This document shows, one piece after another, positions 50,834-62,548 of a stretch of 64,000 nucleotides of DNA. Location: contig NC_092238.1 in the NCBI RefSeq assembly GCF_036320965.1, positions 26,053,903 to 26,117,902 of the forward strand. Direction: 5' to 3'. The first letter of the stretch is position 1, and each line of letters begins with the position of its first letter. The notes below the pieces were generated by a model. That model saw only the letters and a program-made list of their open reading frames with translations. It did not search any database and was not told the DNA's origin. Source of the stretch: Panulirus ornatus. Its lineage: Eukaryota > Arthropoda > Malacostraca > Decapoda > Palinuridae. The position numbers were made by a program, and so were the translations under genes.

Positions 50834-50834
<1 letters not shown>

Positions 50835-50903
50835 ACAGGTAAGGCATATGACCTACTGGCCTGTGATGGGGTCACCCCTCTGCTGGAGGAACTCAGGCTC
50901 TTC

Positions 50904-50904
<1 letters not shown>

Positions 50905-50973
<69 letters not shown>
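50905..50973. repeat. (AT)n microsatellite
   Basis: Pure AT array. Confidence 0.97.
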
Positions 50974-50977
<4 letters not shown>

Positions 50978-51516
50978 GAGAACCAAACGACAGGAGGAAG
51001 TCATCCGTTTTGAAAGAAGTCTATAATGTTTTTCTTTGCCTTAGTGACGGCAAGATGGCAGTGTGTTCCAGTCTTGTTACCCTGCTGGAAAACAAGAGAT
51101 TATCCCAGGTTGTGTAATCCCCACCTGCGTCTGGTTACAAGATGCTGATGTAATTACCTGAGGGTGTTTATATCGGGCTTATCAAATTATTTGAGTGTCC
51201 GAAGTCTACGATTCTGTAGGAAGAACAGATTGATTTCTTTTGTCTTTTTTTTTTCTTCATATGGCTTGTTTTTTTTCTAAGTTCTCGCTTCACCCAAATG
51301 CATTTACCCTCCCTCCAGTCCCTCCAGAACCTATCATGCATTTCAACTCTTCCCTTTTTATCATATCTTTTATTCTTCTGTTTGGGTTTCGTAACTGATA
51401 TTATTTTTTCAGTTATATAATTTTTGTAATCAGGCACATTAGAGTAGCATTTTTTTTTCTTTGATAACTGGAGGACTTAGGAAAATTCACACTTGATTGC
51501 TAATCAAACAGCGGAT

Positions 51517-51519
<3 letters not shown>
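50974..51519. other. unassigned DNA
   Basis: No recognised gene. A Lys-rich minus-strand frame (51168-51437) reflects poly-T tracts on the plus strand. Confidence 0.4.

Positions 51520-51590
<71 letters not shown>
51520..51590. repeat. (AG)n microsatellite
   Basis: Pure AG array. Confidence 0.97.
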
Positions 51591-51592
<2 letters not shown>

Positions 51593-51744
51593 TGTGTTTG
51601 ATTACTATTTGTGGGTTGATATTGTATGCAAGTAGCACACACACCCCACCACACCAGCCTAAGCAAGGTACCCAGTTATTGACCAGTCCCGGAAGAGCAC
51701 CTAGGTTGTGTGAGGGCCGACTGCCTTACCCTGGATTCCAACCG

Positions 51745-51748
51745 TGTA

Positions 51749-51794
<46 letters not shown>
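51745..51794. repeat. (GT)n microsatellite
   Basis: GT array, followed 25 bases later by an AAAG-rich run. Confidence 0.96.
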
Positions 51795-51795
<1 letters not shown>

Positions 51796-52184
51796 TTTCG
51801 AAAGAAAGAGAGGAAAAGATGAAAAATGAAAGAAAGAAAGAAAGACGAGGTGAGAAAGGAATATGTTATATTTCTTTGAACTAAACCTATAACAGTTGTG
51901 GGGCATTAAGAATAATGTATGACCACTCAGGAAAAATATATATGCCTGTGAAAGGAGAGCAAATTAGCGTTCAAGACTGCTGAAGAAATTCTGAATTCAA
52001 CTCTGCTTCACATTTTTTACAAGGCGGAAGCAGAAGGAGAAACATTGTGAGACATTATTGGAAGTTTTAAGTTCATTTGGCACAAAGTGAAAGTTATTAT
52101 CTTTTTTGTGTATAAACCAACCAAATTGTTTTTGTGATGTCGAGTAAACATAAACACTAAATGTTGTCATTTCCTCTCCCTTCT

Positions 52185-52370
52185 CGTACGCCCTAGACAA
52201 TAGCTGCTCCTCCCTTAACACCCTCATTGCTATTTACCCTTCCCTCGCACCCTAGACGTTAGGTACCCCTCCCTTACACCCTAGACTCTAGTGGTTCCTC
52301 CGCTGCTCCCTGGAGAGGGTATCAACCCCTTTCCCTCACACCGTAAACGCTGAGAGCTTACCTCACTCTA
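52185..52370. repeat. degenerate CCCTAGAC-containing repeat
   Basis: Loose copies of ctcccttacaccctagac at about 52185, 52225, 52265 and 52325. Old tandem duplication. 51795-52184 and 52371-52675 hold nothing recognised. Confidence 0.5.
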
Positions 52371-52675
52371 GCATCTTACATCCTTGATTTTACTCTGTTT
52401 TTCCCCTGACGCAGTACATGACGGAGGTGCCCCTCCATCATCCAGGTTCCTCAGAAACGCAAGAGCTTTCTCCCCAGATGCATCTCCTGTGTTTGCATTC
52501 AGTCACCCCGAGGAAAGGGAGGACATCAGAGAAGGAAGAACAGAAACCGAGGGATGGTGAGGACCAATTAGACTAATGTGTCACGGATTCGCTGCAGAAC
52601 ATGAGCTATGGAGTGGACTGCAGAAGGATATGGAGTGATATGAATAAGTAATGCATCTCGAGTGGGTCGTGCCAT

Positions 52676-52693
52676 TGAGATAGATAGATAGAT

Positions 52694-52774
<81 letters not shown>
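52676..52774. repeat. (GATA)n(GA)n microsatellite
   Basis: GATA units lead into a pure GA array. Confidence 0.97.
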
Positions 52775-52776
<2 letters not shown>

Positions 52777-53145
52777 ACTTGCCCTCTACCTGTGTTGTCG
52801 TAGTCACTGGCTTGTGCATGCGGGTTGGACCATCTGTCAAGCGACCAGGCTGAGGTAGGTAGGTAGAATGAGGATGTGGACAACATTGTTTCTTTCACAA
52901 AGAAATAACTGTAAAAGTAACAAGAGTTTACCACATGTCTATGATGTAAAGTTTAATTTTTCTTGGAGGGAGAACAATACACTGTGATGAAAGTTTCTCG
53001 TCTGTTTTATGAGATTTAATGTTTATGAAGATTTTGTATTGATTTGAGTTTTAACTTTCGTAAAAAAAAGGAGCATTTTTTTTTAGTGCGATGTAGGACG
53101 CATGTGACGTAGGACAATAGCCACAGGAATTCCACTAATGTTCTT
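52775..53145. other. unassigned DNA
   Basis: No recognised feature. Confidence 0.4.
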
Positions 53146-53536
53146 GATGTACATGGGGACATCGTGATGTACATGGGGACATCGTGATGTACATGGGGAC
53201 ATCGTGATGTACATGGGGACATCGTGATGTACATGGGGACATTGTGATGTACATGGGACGTTGTGATATTACATGGGGACAGTGTGATGTTACATGGGGA
53301 CAGTGTGATGTTACATGGGGACAGTGTAATGTTGCATGGGGACAGTGTGATGTTACATGGGGACAGTGTGATGTTACATGGGGACAATGTGATGTTACAT
53401 GGGGACAGTATGTTGTTACATGGGGACAGTGTGATGTTACATGGGGACAGTGTGATGTTACATGGGGACAATGTGATGTTACATGGGGACAGTGTGATGT
53501 TACATGGGGACAGTGTGATGTACATATAGACATTGA
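53146..53536. repeat. 20-bp to 21-bp minisatellite
   Basis: From 53146 the unit is 20 bases (gatgtacatggggacatcgt), six copies at exactly 20-base spacing. From about 53266 it becomes 21 bases by an added T and a changed tail (gatgttacatggggacagtg plus t), about twelve copies. The array ends with one unit of the 20-base form. The plus strand reads GDSVMLH repeats in the 21-base part. Confidence 0.95.
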
Positions 53537-54069
53537 TGTCCAATTTTATTTTCTTGCTTGTGTTTAGCATTTTAGGATCCTTTGAAATGTAAATTAAAGT
53601 CAAGTAATATGGACAACCTTTTATGAAATATATGAACAAATTGTAAAATGGACAGATTTTTTTTCAACTCTGTGGCCTTATGGTCAGGCGTAATGCATTC
53701 TGAAATATTAATGTGTGTTTCAAAGTGAGTTAATAGGTTTGTGGTACTTTCCATTTGGTAGGTATATGACTGTGTTCCAGTGTATAATTTGGTGTACCTG
53801 TTTACTGTGTTGTAATTGTATGGGTCGATTTTAATAACGGGTATTTTGGACCATATTGTATTTTATGGAATATGTAATTTATTTGTATAGTGTTTTTGTA
53901 TTGCTTATTAAGGCATGGTGTCATTTCTTCAATTTACCAATCACATTACGCTTAAAGAGTCTTATGTGGATTTTGAATCAAGATTCGTACAAAGGAGGCA
54001 TGAATGAGACAGATCCAGAGTATAGTTTCTCGCCCGTTTAGGGTAATTTAAGGCTCATTTTAATATTCA
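53537..54069. other. unassigned AT-rich DNA
   Basis: No recognised feature. Confidence 0.4.
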
Positions 54070-54071
54070 GT

Positions 54072-54073
54072 AG

Positions 54074-54137
<64 letters not shown>
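54072..54137. repeat. (GC)n(AC)n microsatellite
   Basis: Four GC units run directly into a pure AC array: uninterrupted purine-pyrimidine alternation starting with GC, the classic Z-DNA-prone arrangement. Confidence 0.96.
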
Positions 54138-54138
<1 letters not shown>

Positions 54139-54374
54139 GGCTGCCATTAACTCATGAGTCACATCAAAGAGGCTTTTCATCCTTGTTGAATAGGTACATT
54201 CGAGTCTCCTTCCTCTTAATGAACATCATACATCCTCTCTTTATTTTCAATCCACTTTTATCACTCTGTCTCCTCTCCTTTCTGCTAATATCTTTCCTCA
54301 TGTTTCCCTTTATTTGTCGTATCGTATGTCCAAATCCTCAACGACTGTGAAAGATTTTCTTTCTTTCTTTCTTT

Positions 54375-54480
54375 CAAACTATTCGCCATTTCCCGCGTTA
54401 GCGAGGTAGGGTTAAGAACAGAGGACTGGGCCTTTGAAGGAATATCCTCACCTGGCCCCCTTCTCTGTTCCTTCTTTTGG
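54375..54480 (-). repeat. shared retroelement 3' module, copy 5, on a different body
   Basis: On the minus strand a body distinct from the RTE-like 3' UTR (caaaggcccagtcctctgtt, and upstream ggggccaggtgaggatattc) leads into ctacctcgctaacgcgggaa and atggcgaatagtttg, then a (GAAA)n tail at about 54356-54375. Hairpin arms CCCGC (54392-54396) and GCGAG (54401-54405) are intact. An A-rich strip marks the other side of the body (54483-54494). The unit is short enough to be a SINE-like passenger. Confidence 0.75.
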
Positions 54481-54494
54481 AAAATTAAAAAAAT

Positions 54495-55019
54495 AACTGT
54501 GAAAGGTAACACCCTCATTTATGAGGGGAGCACATGTACCCTCACATGAACTACCTTGGTTTATAAGCTCCCTTTCCTCATGATACCCATACACCATTTT
54601 CTTCCCATCTCCTTACTTCTCGCCCCGATTCCCCCATCTCTACCATCCTGTTTTCCTTTACCCTCTCCATCCCATCACCACACCACGCGGGAACACCACT
54701 GCAGATATATTCCCCTCACAACCATCTGTGGTTGAAAGAGTGAGGAATAACTTTCAAAACAGAAACGCATCTTAGGGAAGAGTGGATATTCCCTGAAGGG
54801 AAATAACAGGTACACAGTATAGCCAGACTACAGAAATATGAGATATAAATGTACGTAAAAAGATATGCGTATAGGATTTTTTTTTTTTGAAAAGCGTGTA
54901 CTCTCACAGGATCTTAGGATGTACCCATGTATAAGATCACAAAGAGACTGTAGGAAGAAGAATAGAGATAGTGAAACAGTAAGGAGACACTAAAGGAATT
55001 TTTTCAGACGGATGAGGGA
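54495..55019. other. unassigned DNA
   Basis: No recognised feature. Confidence 0.4.
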
Positions 55020-55116
55020 TAGTGTGTGGGGCTTGGCTGTGGATGGGGAGCTGTGGTTGCAGGGCATTGTCCATGATGGCTTGTGAGTGGATGTGTCTGT
55101 TCCTGACGCTGCCCTG
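55020..55116 (+). mobile_element. RTE-like LINE 3' UTR fragment
   Basis: tgtggggcttggctgtggat and agctgtggttgcagggcatt match the 3' UTR at 19254-19300 and, more loosely, the complement of 15630-15665. It ends in ctgttcctgacgctgccctg, the first part of the shared 3' module, where it is cut off. Confidence 0.65.
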
Positions 55117-55159
55117 TTAAAGTGGGAAAGTTACACAGGTTTAGAATTAAATTATTGTC

Positions 55160-56010
55160 ATAAGTAGATTATCTAGCTTACTATAGGTATGATATCTGAC
55201 GATAATGTCACCTTAAGAAGAAAGTAAAAGATAATCTTTCTCACTAGACAGATGTTTCAACTCGATGCTCACCATCGGCATTTTAAGACAATAGATTAGA
55301 TGACCCGTGATCAACATGGGTTTTGTAATAAAAGTATCCTGTTTCACCGAATCTAAGAGTAACCTCATAGTCGTATAGATAACAGCTGGAGGATCAGAAA
55401 CGCCTTTCAGGACAAGAGCAACAACGGACAGACGATAATTGTCAGATGAGATTAAATCACTCGACAAAGGGAATCGAACATGCTCCGGTCTTATATTATT
55501 GAAGCCAAGCGTCCGGAGACAAGACTCATAAGCGGTAGCTCTAATTATGCTGACGATACGAAGAATGTTTAAGTATAATTCAGTAAGATATTCAAAGGAA
55601 TTGATACAGTGTTTAGAGCCATAGCGCATGGGCGTAACTGTCTAGATATCCAGAATTGGGTATTATCTTAATATAGCTTCGAGTTTTGAATATGAGTTAT
55701 GCTGCAGATAATAACTAGAAGAAATGGAAGAGAAACACCTTGTAACGGTAATCATTTGTGACAAATACACCTAGTAACACATCTGCATACATGGTAGGTA
55801 ACAGAAGGATAGGTTTAGATAGGTAGAGATGCAAACTGAATAATCGAAAACGAATTCAATCTTTACATCGCTGCTCAGTTCTGGCCATCAGTCAGGGAAG
55901 GAGATCAGTTAAAACTAGATATAACTGAACACCAAAACTTTATCCATCATCCAGAAAAACCTTTTGAAGGAAGAAGACTTGTGGGATCTGAAGCTTTTTT
56001 TTTTTTTCTA
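55160..56010 (+). mobile_element. jockey-like LINE relic with YADDT box
   Basis: Ordered blocks of a jockey-like RT survive in shifting frames. DQHGFCNKS (about 55288) matches QHGFRxxRS. KGIEHAPVLYY (about 55457) matches GVPQGSVLGPLLY. NYADDTK (55543-55563) is the catalytic box with both aspartates. Then come AAQFWPSVREGDQLKLDITE (about 55877-55936, matching EYxxQFWSPxxRKDIDxLExxQ) and KPFEGRRL or, in the next frame, EEDLWDLKL, matching KPYEERLxxLxLWxLK. Many stops. The minus strand is open for 138 codons across 55213-55629, which I take as accidental. Confidence 0.75.
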
Positions 56011-56113
56011 TAAATGGCTCAAGTTCCGATGATGTGTGAGGAAAGTGTTGTGAAACACCATCCACCGAGCTGGCCTGGATACTTTTTGTCAACCATCTCC
56101 ACTACCCTCTACC

Positions 56114-56215
<102 letters not shown>

Positions 56216-56229
56216 CTCAGATTTTTTCT

Positions 56230-56430
56230 TTCTTTCCCCAACTTGATCGCCGTCCCCGCGTTTCCGAAGTAGCGCTGAGAGCAAAAGAAGAAAGGCCGCA
56301 TTTGCTCACATCCATTCCCTCGCTGTCATGCATGTGTCATACACGGAAACCGCAGCTCCCTGTCTACAACCTGGGGCTCCACAGACCTTCCCACAGTGCT
56401 CCCCCACCGCTTCCCACACCCTGGTCATAT
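56230..56430 (-). mobile_element. RTE-like LINE 3' UTR with shared 3' module, copy 6
   Basis: On the minus strand, from 56430, the sequence is related to the 3' UTR at 23920-23960 (around gcgtctggggtaaaccatgg). It continues through a body shared with copy 3 at 34591, then the module (56243-56290) with partly decayed hairpin arms, then gatcaagttggggaaagaaa and the GA array. Confidence 0.7.
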
Positions 56431-56696
56431 GATATTCTACTTATTTCATTTATTTTATTCATGAAAAGAAAAAAAAAACCGATGTTTTAAAGATTTTTCT
56501 AAAGGTTTTTCTTGTAAGGATTTCGTCCATGTATTCATCAGAATGTTATCAAAACTTTTCTTTCACAAAAATTTTGTCTAATCTTTCTTGATTTTTTTTT
56601 CTACGTTTTAACTTTGCACCGAGTCATTATGAACATAGTTAAGTGAGAGTTGAGGAAGACAGGCAAAACTATGTCCTCACTGTGTCTCCACTTGGC

Positions 56697-56752
56697 TGAG
56701 CCAGTGAACACAGACAGCCAGTGAACACAGACAGCCAGTGAACACAGACAGC
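56697..56752. repeat. 18-bp triplication
   Basis: Three perfect copies of agccagtgaacacagac plus one base. Confidence 0.92.
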
Positions 56753-57917
56753 CTCCTGGCCACCAGCATAAAACCTAGGAAGTGCTCCTCAGTGCATTGT
56801 ATTCCCTGCCGAACATATGCACTTCCAGGATACGCCTTACGTACTAGTGACAAAGGAAACAGAATTAGTTTTTAGTTAATCTTAATTTTAATTTTCAAAG
56901 ATGTAGTAGATGTTGATGATGTGGACTCCTATTTTTTGTTGTTGAAAGAATGTATAGGGGTTATAAATAGAGATATTAGACCACTTATAAACTTTAGAAG
57001 GAATATATAAGAAAAAGAAAGTCAGTTATCTGGTCGCGTAATCTTAAGTCAGGTGTGCAGTTCATCGACCGGCACCAAGGTGAGGATGAACAGCAGGGTG
57101 GACTGTACTGTGGCCCCACACTCTCTCAGTCATATCTCACACTTTCCCTGCGCTTCTTGTACCCTCTTCTCACGCCCACTCGTACGCTTCCCACGCGCAC
57201 AGCGGACGTGGTCTTCTGAAAGTATTCATCTCATGACAATTCCCTGAAAAGCCACATGACCTTTGCTTCAGATTTGTCTGTATATAACCACAGGTTCGTA
57301 ATGCGCCTCAGTTCACACCATTTCTGACCTCTTGGTGGTGGTCGTAACGCGCCAGTCCATTGGTTCTTCCTGACTTTCTGACGTTATCCACCGAGAAAGA
57401 AAATAATGACGTCATCATTCAGTCATCTATCTACTTTCTCCATGAACTTCTCATTGTTCTATGGGCCCCAGTGAGACGCGCGCTCTCTTCTTCTTCCTCC
57501 AGAGTAGAAACGTATGAAGTTATGTAACACAGATGTATAATGAATGTTCTATCTTGTACATACAGCTTCTGCGTTGGGACTCGTTCCCGCCGCCTTTTCT
57601 ATTCTTGTAGGTGTACACACCCATGTCCCTCTCTGTCACCCCGTTATACCCTCTGCTCACCTCAGCTTTCATAGTCGTAGCCTCCGACTCTGCCTCAACC
57701 TTCCTGGCTTCCAGGAATTTGGAATTCATGAATCTGAAATTCCAGACTGTGGAATTCCGGAATTTGAAGCCGTCTCAGTAGGAATGTCACCATCATTTGT
57801 TTATATCAGGCAGATGAGACAGCCTTAACCCAGGCGGCACAACAGACGACAACAACACGAAGGGATTATGACGAGAGACTTGTGGAAAAAGATGTAAAAT
57901 GAGAACAGACTGAGACA

Positions 57918-57919
<2 letters not shown>
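56753..57919. other. unassigned DNA with a CRE palindrome
   Basis: ATGACGTCAT lies at 57406-57415. GGAATTC-related inverted motifs cluster at 57712-57765. No gene recognised. A donor-like AAGGTGAGG at 57078-57086 has no convincing exon before it. Confidence 0.4.

Positions 57920-57986
<67 letters not shown>
57920..57986. repeat. (AC)n microsatellite
   Basis: Pure AC array. 57987-58715 is unassigned. Confidence 0.97.
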
Positions 57987-57990
<4 letters not shown>

Positions 57991-58715
57991 CTGGATATAC
58001 ATACATTTTCCCCCAGCCGTATACATTTTACAACGTCCATTAGAGTTGTCAGCTTAATACGGTGCGACATGTGGCAAGGGGGAAGGGACCTCCTGTCACG
58101 AAGGGTAGAGGAGAGAATGAAGCTATAGCTGATGAGGGTGGTGGAGGAGGAGGAGGGGTCCGGTGTTAGCTGCTGGTGAAGAAGGAAGGTAATGGCGGTG
58201 TGAAGAGAGGTGGCCGAGAGCCGGGCTGGTATGGCTGGTTGTGATGAAGGGAGATCCAGATATTTCATTGTTTTGATGCTGGTGCAAAGTGATACATGAT
58301 GTGGTGACACTGATGTCAGGTGTTGTGTGGTGATACTGGTGCAATTTACTCTGGGTGTTGTATGGTGATACGTGTGAAGAGAATAAAGACGCGAGGGGAT
58401 ACGAGAGATGTGTGGAGAAGCAGAGCTTCAAGTGATGAATTAATTCAGTTTCGTTGGTGAGGAAAAGTTCACCGATTTTTATTGTCTGGTGATGGTGTGG
58501 TGTTGGGGCGCTTCAGGACATGTTAGTCGGTGATGGAGATTCTGGGGAAGAGGATTTTCCCTAGAACGTTTTGTGTGGCAATCCTGACACAGATTAGGTG
58601 GAGGAATATGGTAACTGTGGTGCAGGAGGTTCCAAGGGTGTTGTATAATGGTTTAGATGCTGAAGTATGCTATAGACTCAATTTATGTATTCATCCTCCT
58701 ATATACATAAGTATT

Positions 58716-58935
58716 GGAAAGAATCACAATTTAGCGCGTGATCAAGTACATTCCTTGGTCCTGGACAGTCACTTGCTTACCAAATGGCGTCCTAGCTACG
58801 TCTCTTCGTTGTATATCAAGTGACTTATATTTCTTTCTTGTATCTTCCCTGATGATGTAATTATTACACGAAAGTGCACTTGGGAGCTTATCGTGTTTCA
58901 TTTCCCCGTGGACTCATTGGAATACATTAGCATGT
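58716..58935. repeat. probable dispersed repeat, unclassified
   Basis: The stretch from attggaaagaatcacaattt, through tggcgtcctagctacgtctc and ttacacgaaagtgcacttgg, to cccgtggactcattggaata looks to me like a dispersed repeat remembered from decapod genomes. There is no second copy in this window, so the call rests on memory. A short inverted match (tacattcc / ggaataca) spans about 58752-58927. Confidence 0.3.
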
Positions 58936-59236
58936 CTTCATTCGTCTATCTGCCCCTCTAATTATAGGCTTGCTCGCACTTCCACATGGGTGGGTAAACG
59001 TACTTACATACAGCCCTCTCTTTGGACACGAAATCCTTTATATGGGGTATGTTTACTGAGTTTAGGTCCTTCGCTCCGTCCCCGCGGGCGAACTGGCTTG
59101 AAAAAAAAGGGCAGCGACGCCCTACTCTCTGAGGGATACTTCCTCCATCCCTCTGTTGCCTACCAGGAGCCGCTGGTGTTAATCTCACAGTTACTTGAGC
59201 CTACCGATGCTACTTTCACAGGTCGTGAGGACCCTC

Positions 59237-59238
<2 letters not shown>
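58936..59238. other. unassigned DNA
   Basis: No recognised feature. Confidence 0.4.

Positions 59239-59269
<31 letters not shown>
59239..59269. repeat. (CT)n microsatellite, short
   Basis: About fifteen CT units. Confidence 0.93.
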
Positions 59270-59271
<2 letters not shown>

Positions 59272-60663
59272 ATGACGACTTCTGTAGGATGCTAGACGTC
59301 TGTGTCTTTACACAGGAAAGATTACATAGTCTCGTGTCTCACTTTGAAAAGGAGCAGTGAATGGCACTTTCATTAAGTGGATATTTTCAAGGAAAGGAGA
59401 GAATCCAGTGGTGACATCTGTATTAAATACGTCTATCAATTTCGTTTATTTCATCCGTTTTGAGGTGATGGCCCAGCACACTAGATTCAAACATCACGTT
59501 TTCTCTGTTGTGATGTATTTGCATGTGGCTCAAGCGACAGAATTGTCCTTATCGAGATTCATTAATCGTTTTGCTCAGACAAGCTGTCATAAAGAAAACG
59601 CACTGGGGAAGTGATACGAACAATGACAGTACCTCCTCAGGTAGATAATGAGGTATAACGTACTTCGTATCATTACGAACCTTCATGGTTCACTCAGGAA
59701 ACTCACCACAACGAACCGGTGAACCAGTGGTTCAGATGTCTCGAAAAAATATGAGAGGAAGACGAGATCCAAACAAGAGGCGTGAATGAGTTTCTTATGC
59801 CAGTTGTTGTGTCGACTATTTAACGTGCTCAGTCCTAAGGTGTCTCTATGTGTCGTCTAAGAAATACCTCGAAATCCTACTTCATGTTTTCAGAAGGAAT
59901 CCTCACAGAGCGAATGTTCAGAAATGTTACAAGTACATCTCTTTATTTTCTCTGTACACTTACTCTGACGTCTGACACATTCTTGCTCAAGATTACGCGT
60001 CTGAATTGATCTTTTGCTGGATTGAAAATAAGATTTTCTCCTTTTCTTGATTTTCAAAAGACTTTTTTTTTTTTTTTTAAAAAGCCAAAGGATTTTCGAA
60101 CGTAAGATAAGATTCGAGATCAAAGACTCTCTCTCAGAACTCCCATCAAGAAGTGTTACAAAATTCATATAAACATCTGAAAGAGACGATTAGATGAAAC
60201 CGACACGGACACATATAGAGAAATTAATTTGTTTTCATCAGTTTTTCCATTACGCCAAGTGTCTCTCTCACATCTGCTGACGGTTTAACACTCTCGGTGT
60301 CAACACGGAAGGCAGGGGAGTACACCCAGGTGTACAGTGGGAAACAAGTGGTAAGGCGAGAAGTCCTGGACACACTGTGGAGTGTAGGGCTGGAATGGAG
60401 AGAAATGGAGCCAATATACAACACATACCTGCCTGATGTGTGGACTGGAAGAGAGTCGGTAGATCTTGAGAGTAAAATGCGAGTAAGAAACTGTGTGTAG
60501 AGGTTGACACCGAGTAAGTATATCCTGTAGAGAATGGTCCACATAACTCGTGTGTACACAGGTTCATCCTCCCGGCCAGGGTTACTTCACTCCCCTGAGT
60601 AAATAACACCAGAATCTTTTTTTCAAAGGGATTAAGACCCTCGCCCGGGAAAGGGGACGAAGG

Positions 60664-60665
<2 letters not shown>
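59270..60665. other. unassigned DNA
   Basis: About 1.4 kb without a recognised gene. The frame 60297-60500 is non-repetitive but has no known motif. A poly-T run lies at 60064-60078. Confidence 0.45.
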
Positions 60666-60710
<45 letters not shown>

Positions 60711-60755
60711 GCTAGGGTGTGTGTATGTGTGTGTGAGTGTGTGTGTGTGTGTGTA

Positions 60756-60799
<44 letters not shown>

Positions 60800-60802
60800 T
60801 TT
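60666..60802. repeat. inverted (CA)n / (GT)n pair
   Basis: A CA array (60666-60708) is followed after about nine bases by a GT array (60717-60802), so the two can form a long intrastrand hairpin. Confidence 0.95.
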
Positions 60803-60962
60803 GTGCACGCATACATACAAACACCCATGTGTAGACACACATGAGTCCCATCGTTACCAATGTCATATGATCAAGATTGTGTTCAGAGCCTCGCGTGTGT
60901 AGGAATGTTCAGTGTGAATTATGTAAGTTAGACCACGAGCCAGACGCCCCATGGAGCCCCTG

Positions 60963-61134
60963 TGTGTAACACCTCCTGTAGGTCGGTCGTCAGGGTGAGC
61001 TGTGTGGAGGAACACAAGGGCGGCCAGCGAGCCACATGTGCCACTGTGTAACACCTCCTGCAGGTCGGTCGTCAGGGTGAGCTGTGTGGAGGAACACAAG
61101 GGCGGCCAGCGAGCCACATGTGCCACTGTGTATC
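60963..61134. repeat. 82-bp duplication
   Basis: Two adjacent copies of an 82-base unit beginning tgtgtaacacctcctg (60963 and 61045), nearly identical, followed by the first bases of a third. Confidence 0.93.
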
Positions 61135-61228
61135 AGAGCTGGTGTTGTTTGTCCTTCGTTTGGGAGAATGTCTCCCCTTCTCGACCCGCATGAGCGTCCT
61201 GACACGTGAACACGTTTGCCCCACGGAA

Positions 61229-61231
<3 letters not shown>

Positions 61232-61306
<75 letters not shown>
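61232..61306. repeat. (GA)n microsatellite
   Basis: Pure GA array; complementary to the CT array 115 bases downstream. Confidence 0.97.
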
Positions 61307-61308
<2 letters not shown>

Positions 61309-61417
61309 AGGGACCTCCAGTGTCTCTTGAGTTTCCAACTGTGGGTAAAAACGGGACAACCAGGTTGGCATCGTGGACGAGGGTGTGTTGGAGTGACGCT
61401 CTTGGGAGTACTACACA

Positions 61418-61419
<2 letters not shown>

Positions 61420-61490
<71 letters not shown>
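61420..61490. repeat. (CT)n microsatellite
   Basis: Pure CT array, inverted partner of 61232-61306. Confidence 0.97.
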
Positions 61491-61493
<3 letters not shown>

Positions 61494-62149
61494 TTCTAGC
61501 TAGTTCCCTCCTCTTTTTTCTCTACCGTGAAGATATATGGAAATGTGTCACTAAGATGTGAACCTTACCTGGTTCTAGTCAGCTCGTATGTGGCGCACAC
61601 GACACCTTGGGACTAGATGGACCAGCCTGCAGCAAGGTCAGAATACGGTGGAAAATATGGCTTCTGTGCAGACAAGAGGAGTGTTGACAGCTGCGGGAGG
61701 GAGCGGATGGTGTGTGGAGGTCGCTCCAGCGTAACTCCAGCCAGGGACAGGAAGGAAGGAGACGAAGGATCCGTAACAAACGGGATTTGAGATTCCCCAA
61801 CGGAGTGGCTGATTCTGCTGTACGGTGCTCTGTTTTAACGTCATGTGGTGTGTTAGTTCAGGGCTGGAGACACGTTCACGCGAAGCAGCCCTGAGCGTGA
61901 ACTTGACCCTTGCTGTCTTCAGTGTTTACATTCACTAGAGTAAACGTTATGATTCTCATGCATAGTTCTCTGTGAGGTTCTGCAGGGGTTAGATGGCGGA
62001 AGATCTGCAAGTGAAGGCCATTACCACTACCAACACACAACTACACTCACTGTCATCACCACCAAACCTACCACACCTCACCACTGCCACCTCCACCACC
62101 AACAATGCTACCACCGTCAACCCCACCATCACCACTTCTCTTCACCTCA
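61491..62149. other. unassigned DNA
   Basis: No recognised gene. 62020-62150 is ACC/CCA-rich. Confidence 0.4.
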
Positions 62150-62228
62150 CCCCAACCCACCCAACACACACTATACCACCTCCACAACGGCCAACACACA
62201 CTATACCACCTCCGCCACCGCCAACACA
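62150..62228. repeat. ~33-bp duplication in ACC-rich DNA
   Basis: Two copies of ccaacacacactataccacc with flanks, plus a partial third, in a Thr/Pro-rich open frame (61993-62247) that I treat as low complexity. Confidence 0.75.
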
Positions 62229-62469
62229 CGTTCGAGTCGCAATGTAAACATATCATAGATCTCCAGTGGCACAGCAGTTTCTCCTGCTGACTGTATTACC
62301 TGCGGTAAATCATAGGACACGTCCCCTAACCTACGATTCATTGTTGTTCAGCCGTGTAGAACAGTAGAAGGGCAGGGTGGGGAGCGGGTGTTACTACCAC
62401 GCGCCTTCAGAGAAAGGGGGTTCAAAGAGAACAGTTCTGTGATTATTTTTGTCGATGGAAAAACGTTCT

Positions 62470-62472
<3 letters not shown>

Positions 62473-62545
<73 letters not shown>
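62473..62545. repeat. (TA)n microsatellite
   Basis: Pure TA array. Confidence 0.97.

Positions 62546-62548
<3 letters not shown>

Noticed and set aside
55213..55629. 138-codon minus-strand open frame
   Set aside because: It is antisense to a plus-strand RT relic with a YADDT box.
57040..57145. Minus-strand peptide STLLFILTLVPVDELHT reminiscent of a class B GPCR helix
   Set aside because: Only 17 residues before a stop, similarity is loose and no neighbouring exon is visible.
61993..62247. Thr/Pro-rich mucin-like coding frame
   Set aside because: Low-complexity ACC-rich DNA with a short duplication; no signal peptide or flanking exons.
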